In this document: positions 61,804 to 64,000 of the stretch, in pieces
Numbering within the stretch: position 1 is the stretch's first letter
How the letters are laid out: every line of letters begins with the position of its first letter
NCBI GenBank assembly: GCA_963921255.3
Contig: CAWUEW020000003.1
Coordinates: forward strand, 1,612,001 to 1,676,000
From: JANSYL01 sp963921255
GTDB taxonomy: Bacteria; Pseudomonadota; Alphaproteobacteria; Rhodobacterales; Rhodobacteraceae
DNA length: 64,000 nucleotides
Direction: 5' to 3'
The notes under the pieces: generated by a model
The model's input: only the letters and a program-made list of their open reading frames with translations
The model's database searches: none
What the model was told of the DNA's origin: nothing
Translations under genes and position numbers: made by a program

Positions 61804-63174
61804 TCAACCAAACAACACGCCCACCAACCACAAGGTGATGCCGGGGAACAAAACCAGGATCACAACCCGGATCAAATCCGAGATCACGAAGGGCGCGACG
61901 CCCGCGTAGGTGCGCGCAATCGGGATGTCCCGCGCCATCCCGTTGATGATGAAGAGGTTCATACCGACCGGCGGCGTGATCAGGCCCACCTCCACCACGA
62001 TCAGGGCCAGGATCCCGAACCAGATCGCCGCCTCTTCCGGCGTCAACGCGTAGCCGAGAATCACGAACTCGAGCGACATGATGATCGGGAAGAAGATCGG
62101 GATCGTCAGCAAGATCATGCTGAGAGAATCCATCACGCAGCCGAAGATCAGATAGGCGACCAGCATGACCGTGAGGACCGTCAAAGGTGCGAGACCAGAG
62201 GCCGCGATCCAATCGACCAACTGTGCGGGGGCTTGTGTGAACGCGAGGAACGAGTTGAACAGTTGCGCGCCCCAGACGATGAAGAAAATCATCGCCGTGG
62301 CCTGGGCGGTTGCCAGAACGCTGTCCTTGAACCCGGCCCAGGTCAGCCCCCCGGTTGCCCATCCGTAGAGGCCGGTCAGAACGGCCCCGACAGCCGCCCC
62401 CTCGGTCGGGGTAAAGAGTGCCTGCACGCCGTCCTGCGTCCAATCCCAATCCGCCGCGATCCCGCCCATCACGAGGCCAAAAATCACGACTACAGGCCAA
62501 ATGCCGGCCAGGGTGCGCATCCGTTGGGCCATGGGCACACGCTCGGCCGTGGTCGCACTGTCCGGGCGCACGCGGACGTACACGGCCACCGTGATCATAT
62601 AGCCAATCGCCGCCAGGATGCCCGGGATCAGCGCGGCCACGAACATCTTGACGATGTTCTGCTGTGCGAGGATCGCGTAGATCACCAGGATGATCGACGG
62701 CGGGATCAGGATGCCCAAGGTGCCGCCCGCGGCCAGAACGCCCGTGCTCAAGCTGTCCGAGTAGCCGCGCTTGCGCATTTCGGGCAGGGCCACCTGCCCC
62801 ATGGTCGACGCCGTGGCCAGCGACGATCCGCAGACCGCACCGAAGCCGGCACAGGCCCCAACGGACGCCATGGCCACGCCCCCCTTGCGGTGACCCAACC
62901 AATCGCTGGCGGCCTGAAACAACGCCCCGGACATGCCGGATTTCGTCGCGAACTGCCCCATGAGCAGGAACAGGGGAACAATAGACAGGCTGTAGCTTTT
63001 GAACGTGTCGTAGGTCAGGGTCTTGAGCTGGCTCAGCGTGGCGGACGGGCGTCCCAACACGATCCAGGTTCCGATAAAGCCTGCTGCAGCCATCGCGACG
63101 CCGATCGGCACCCGCAAAAAGATCGCGACAAGCATCAGCGCAAACGCAACAAGCGCCAGTTCCAATCCGGTCAT
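61804..63174 (-). CDS. dctM: TRAP transporter large permease (DctM)
   Basis: A 456-aa membrane protein, the ion-driven translocating subunit of a tripartite ATP-independent periplasmic transporter. It has ~12 hydrophobic segments and conserved blocks LRVPIGVAMAAAGFIG, GTLGILIPPSIILVIYAILA, DSLSMILLTIPIFFPI and VGLITPPVGMNLFIINGMA. ATG 63174 overlaps the dctQ stop in ATGA; the open frame further up is a shadow of dctQ. Ends 37 bases before tRNA-Leu. Confidence 0.95.
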   Translation of the reverse strand: MTGLELALVAFALMLVAIFLRVPIGVAMAAAGFIGTWIVLGRPSATLSQLKTLTYDTFKSYSLSIVPLFLLMGQFATKSGMSGALFQAASDWLGHRKGGVAMASVGACAGFGAVCGSSLATASTMGQVALPEMRKRGYSDSLSTGVLAAGGTLGILIPPSIILVIYAILAQQNIVKMFVAALIPGILAAIGYMITVAVYVRVRPDSATTAERVPMAQRMRTLAGIWPVVVIFGLVMGGIAADWDWTQDGVQALFTPTEGAAVGAVLTGLYGWATGGLTWAGFKDSVLATAQATAMIFFIVWGAQLFNSFLAFTQAPAQLVDWIAASGLAPLTVLTVMLVAYLIFGCVMDSLSMILLTIPIFFPIIMSLEFVILGYALTPEEAAIWFGILALIVVEVGLITPPVGMNLFIINGMARDIPIARTYAGVAPFVISDLIRVVILVLFPGITLWLVGVLFG

Positions 63175-63764
63175 ACCGCCTGCTCCTGCCCCTGCGCGAC
63201 CCAGTTCCAAGACCGCCAGACCGTGTAGAGCGCCGTCACAAAAAAGAAAGCAGCGCCCAACCACGACAGGCCGTAAGGAATCCAGACCGGGATCTCCAGT
63301 TCATAGGTCGTTTCCGCGAAGAACGGGCGGTACCCCATGCCAAGCACCTCGCGCATGCCGTCACTTCCGTAGGGGAATTTCTCACCAAACCCCAGAAACA
63401 GTCGCCACGCGATGATGTAGGCCACGATGGTCAGAAGGATGTCGCCAATCAGGCCGGACAGCGCTTTCAGCCGCGGGGGAAGGGCCTGCACCACGATGTC
63501 GACCGCCACGTGCCCCTTTTTCAGTTGGCACCACGGCAGGAAGGCGAAAACGGCAATCGCCGTGCCGGCCTCGACAAGCTCATAGTCGCCGGTGATGGGC
63601 CCGAAGAACGCCACGCCATCCAGGGCGCGTCCGATGATGGAGGCGCAGACCATCAGCGCGATGGCGCTCAGAAGGAAGCCGCCCGCATAGGCCAGCACCC
63701 GCGCGACGCGCTCGATCACGCGGCCGGTCGCGGCCTCTGCCCGTGGTGCCAGTGCGAATGCCAC
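63171..63764 (-). CDS. dctQ: TRAP transporter small permease (DctQ)
   Basis: A 197-aa four-helix membrane protein that pairs with DctM. Typical early block GRALDGVAFFGPITGDYELVE, then AVFAFLPWCQLKKGHVAVDI. The GTG at 63764, behind AGGG, gives a normal length and a 25-base gap to the upstream gene. An ATG at 63812 is possible but would overlap that gene by 23 bases. The substrate-binding subunit is not in the window. Confidence 0.92.
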   Translation of the reverse strand: MAFALAPRAEAATGRVIERVARVLAYAGGFLLSAIALMVCASIIGRALDGVAFFGPITGDYELVEAGTAIAVFAFLPWCQLKKGHVAVDIVVQALPPRLKALSGLIGDILLTIVAYIIAWRLFLGFGEKFPYGSDGMREVLGMGYRPFFAETTYELEIPVWIPYGLSWLGAAFFFVTALYTVWRSWNWVAQGQEQAV

Positions 63765-63789
63765 TGTCTTGCCCTGCCCTTTTGCGCTG

Positions 63790-64000
63790 CTAGAGAAGCG
63801 CGTCGATATCAACCAATGGCGGGCGCGCGTTCAGTGCATCGACGTCGAACCCGGCCACCGCTTTGTAGCGTCCGGCGATCTGCGTCAACTCCTCCCGGCT
63901 GATCACATCCTCAACGTGATGGAACCCATGGGGTGCGCGCGCGGCCACTTCATCCAGCACCTTGTCAGGCCCATCGCCGCGATTGGCAAGGACCACCTTG
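63790..64000 (-). CDS. 3' end of an unidentified gene (partial)
   Basis: The last ~69 codons of a gene that enters from the right edge. Visible residues include KVVLANRGDGPDKVLDEVA, SREELTQIAGRYKAVAGFD and the end RPPLVDIDALL. It lies 25 bases upstream of dctQ on the same strand, so it probably belongs to the same operon and may act on the transported compound. The family was not recognised from this fragment. Confidence 0.7.
   Translation of the reverse strand, partial: KVVLANRGDGPDKVLDEVAARAPHGFHHVEDVISREELTQIAGRYKAVAGFDVDALNARPPLVDIDALL

Overview
The window is high-GC DNA whose gene content and order point to an alphaproteobacterium of the Rhodobacterales (Rhodobacter/Roseobacter type). 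The evidence is the rseP-dxr-cdsA-uppS-frr-pyrH block, a hydrogenase cluster laid out almost exactly as in Rhodobacter capsulatus, a B12-dependent class II ribonucleotide reductase, and a C-terminal Hint-domain RTX protein. Genes are tightly packed, with many 1- or 4-base ATGA/TGATG overlaps.

Layout. (1) 0-6.6 kb: envelope, isoprenoid, translation and nucleotide housekeeping genes on the minus strand, then miaA on plus. (2) 6.6-14.8 kb: an AraC-type regulator and a complete peptide-type ABC transporter (Tat-exported binding protein, two permeases, a small exported protein, a fused double ATPase). (3) 14.8-17.4 kb: modABC molybdate transporter on minus. (4) 17.5-34.8 kb: a [NiFe]-hydrogenase island on plus: hypF, hupAB (structural subunits), a 62-aa membrane ORF, hupC (cytochrome b), then hupD-F-G-H-IJ-K, hypA-B, hupR, hypC-D-E and hypX. 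(5) 34.8-43.3 kb: a membrane protein, nrdJ, tRNA-Pro, a DUF192 protein, a double cold-shock-domain protein, pdxH, fabI, gpt. (6) 43.3-49.8 kb: aroB-aroK, an exported protein, xerD, a CorC/HlyC-type membrane protein, a nucleotidyltransferase. (7) 49.9-61.7 kb: a more accessory stretch with a 1674-aa RTX/Hint protein, about 1 kb without genes, a tandem pair of small lipoprotein genes (one broken), a LysR regulator and an autotransporter, ending at tRNA-Leu. (8) 61.8-64 kb: a TRAP transporter dctQ-dctM and the 3' end of another gene.

The hydrogenase island is the most informative part. The small subunit has the two extra cysteines that mark oxygen-tolerant membrane-bound hydrogenases (mature positions 19 and 120 as well as 17, 20, 115 and 149). 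The hupD-to-hypX unit has its own terminator-separated leader with a perfect FNR box, placed as in a class II activated promoter. The HupR-like regulator has lost every recognisable phosphorylation residue of its receiver domain, and the hupTUV sensory genes that precede hypF in R. capsulatus are replaced here by modABC. Two accessory genes are interrupted: hupH by a one-base frameshift and hypX by a single in-frame TAA. Either maturation in this strain is impaired or adapted, or the assembly has two point errors. HupI (rubredoxin) and HupJ (HybE-type chaperone) are fused into one protein.

A second set of lesions is in the lipoprotein pair at 55.9-56.6 kb, where the lipobox cysteine codon of one copy reads TGA. 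Start sites were chosen from ribosome-binding sites, overlaps and family lengths. Functions are inferred by recognising motifs by eye; no database search was run.
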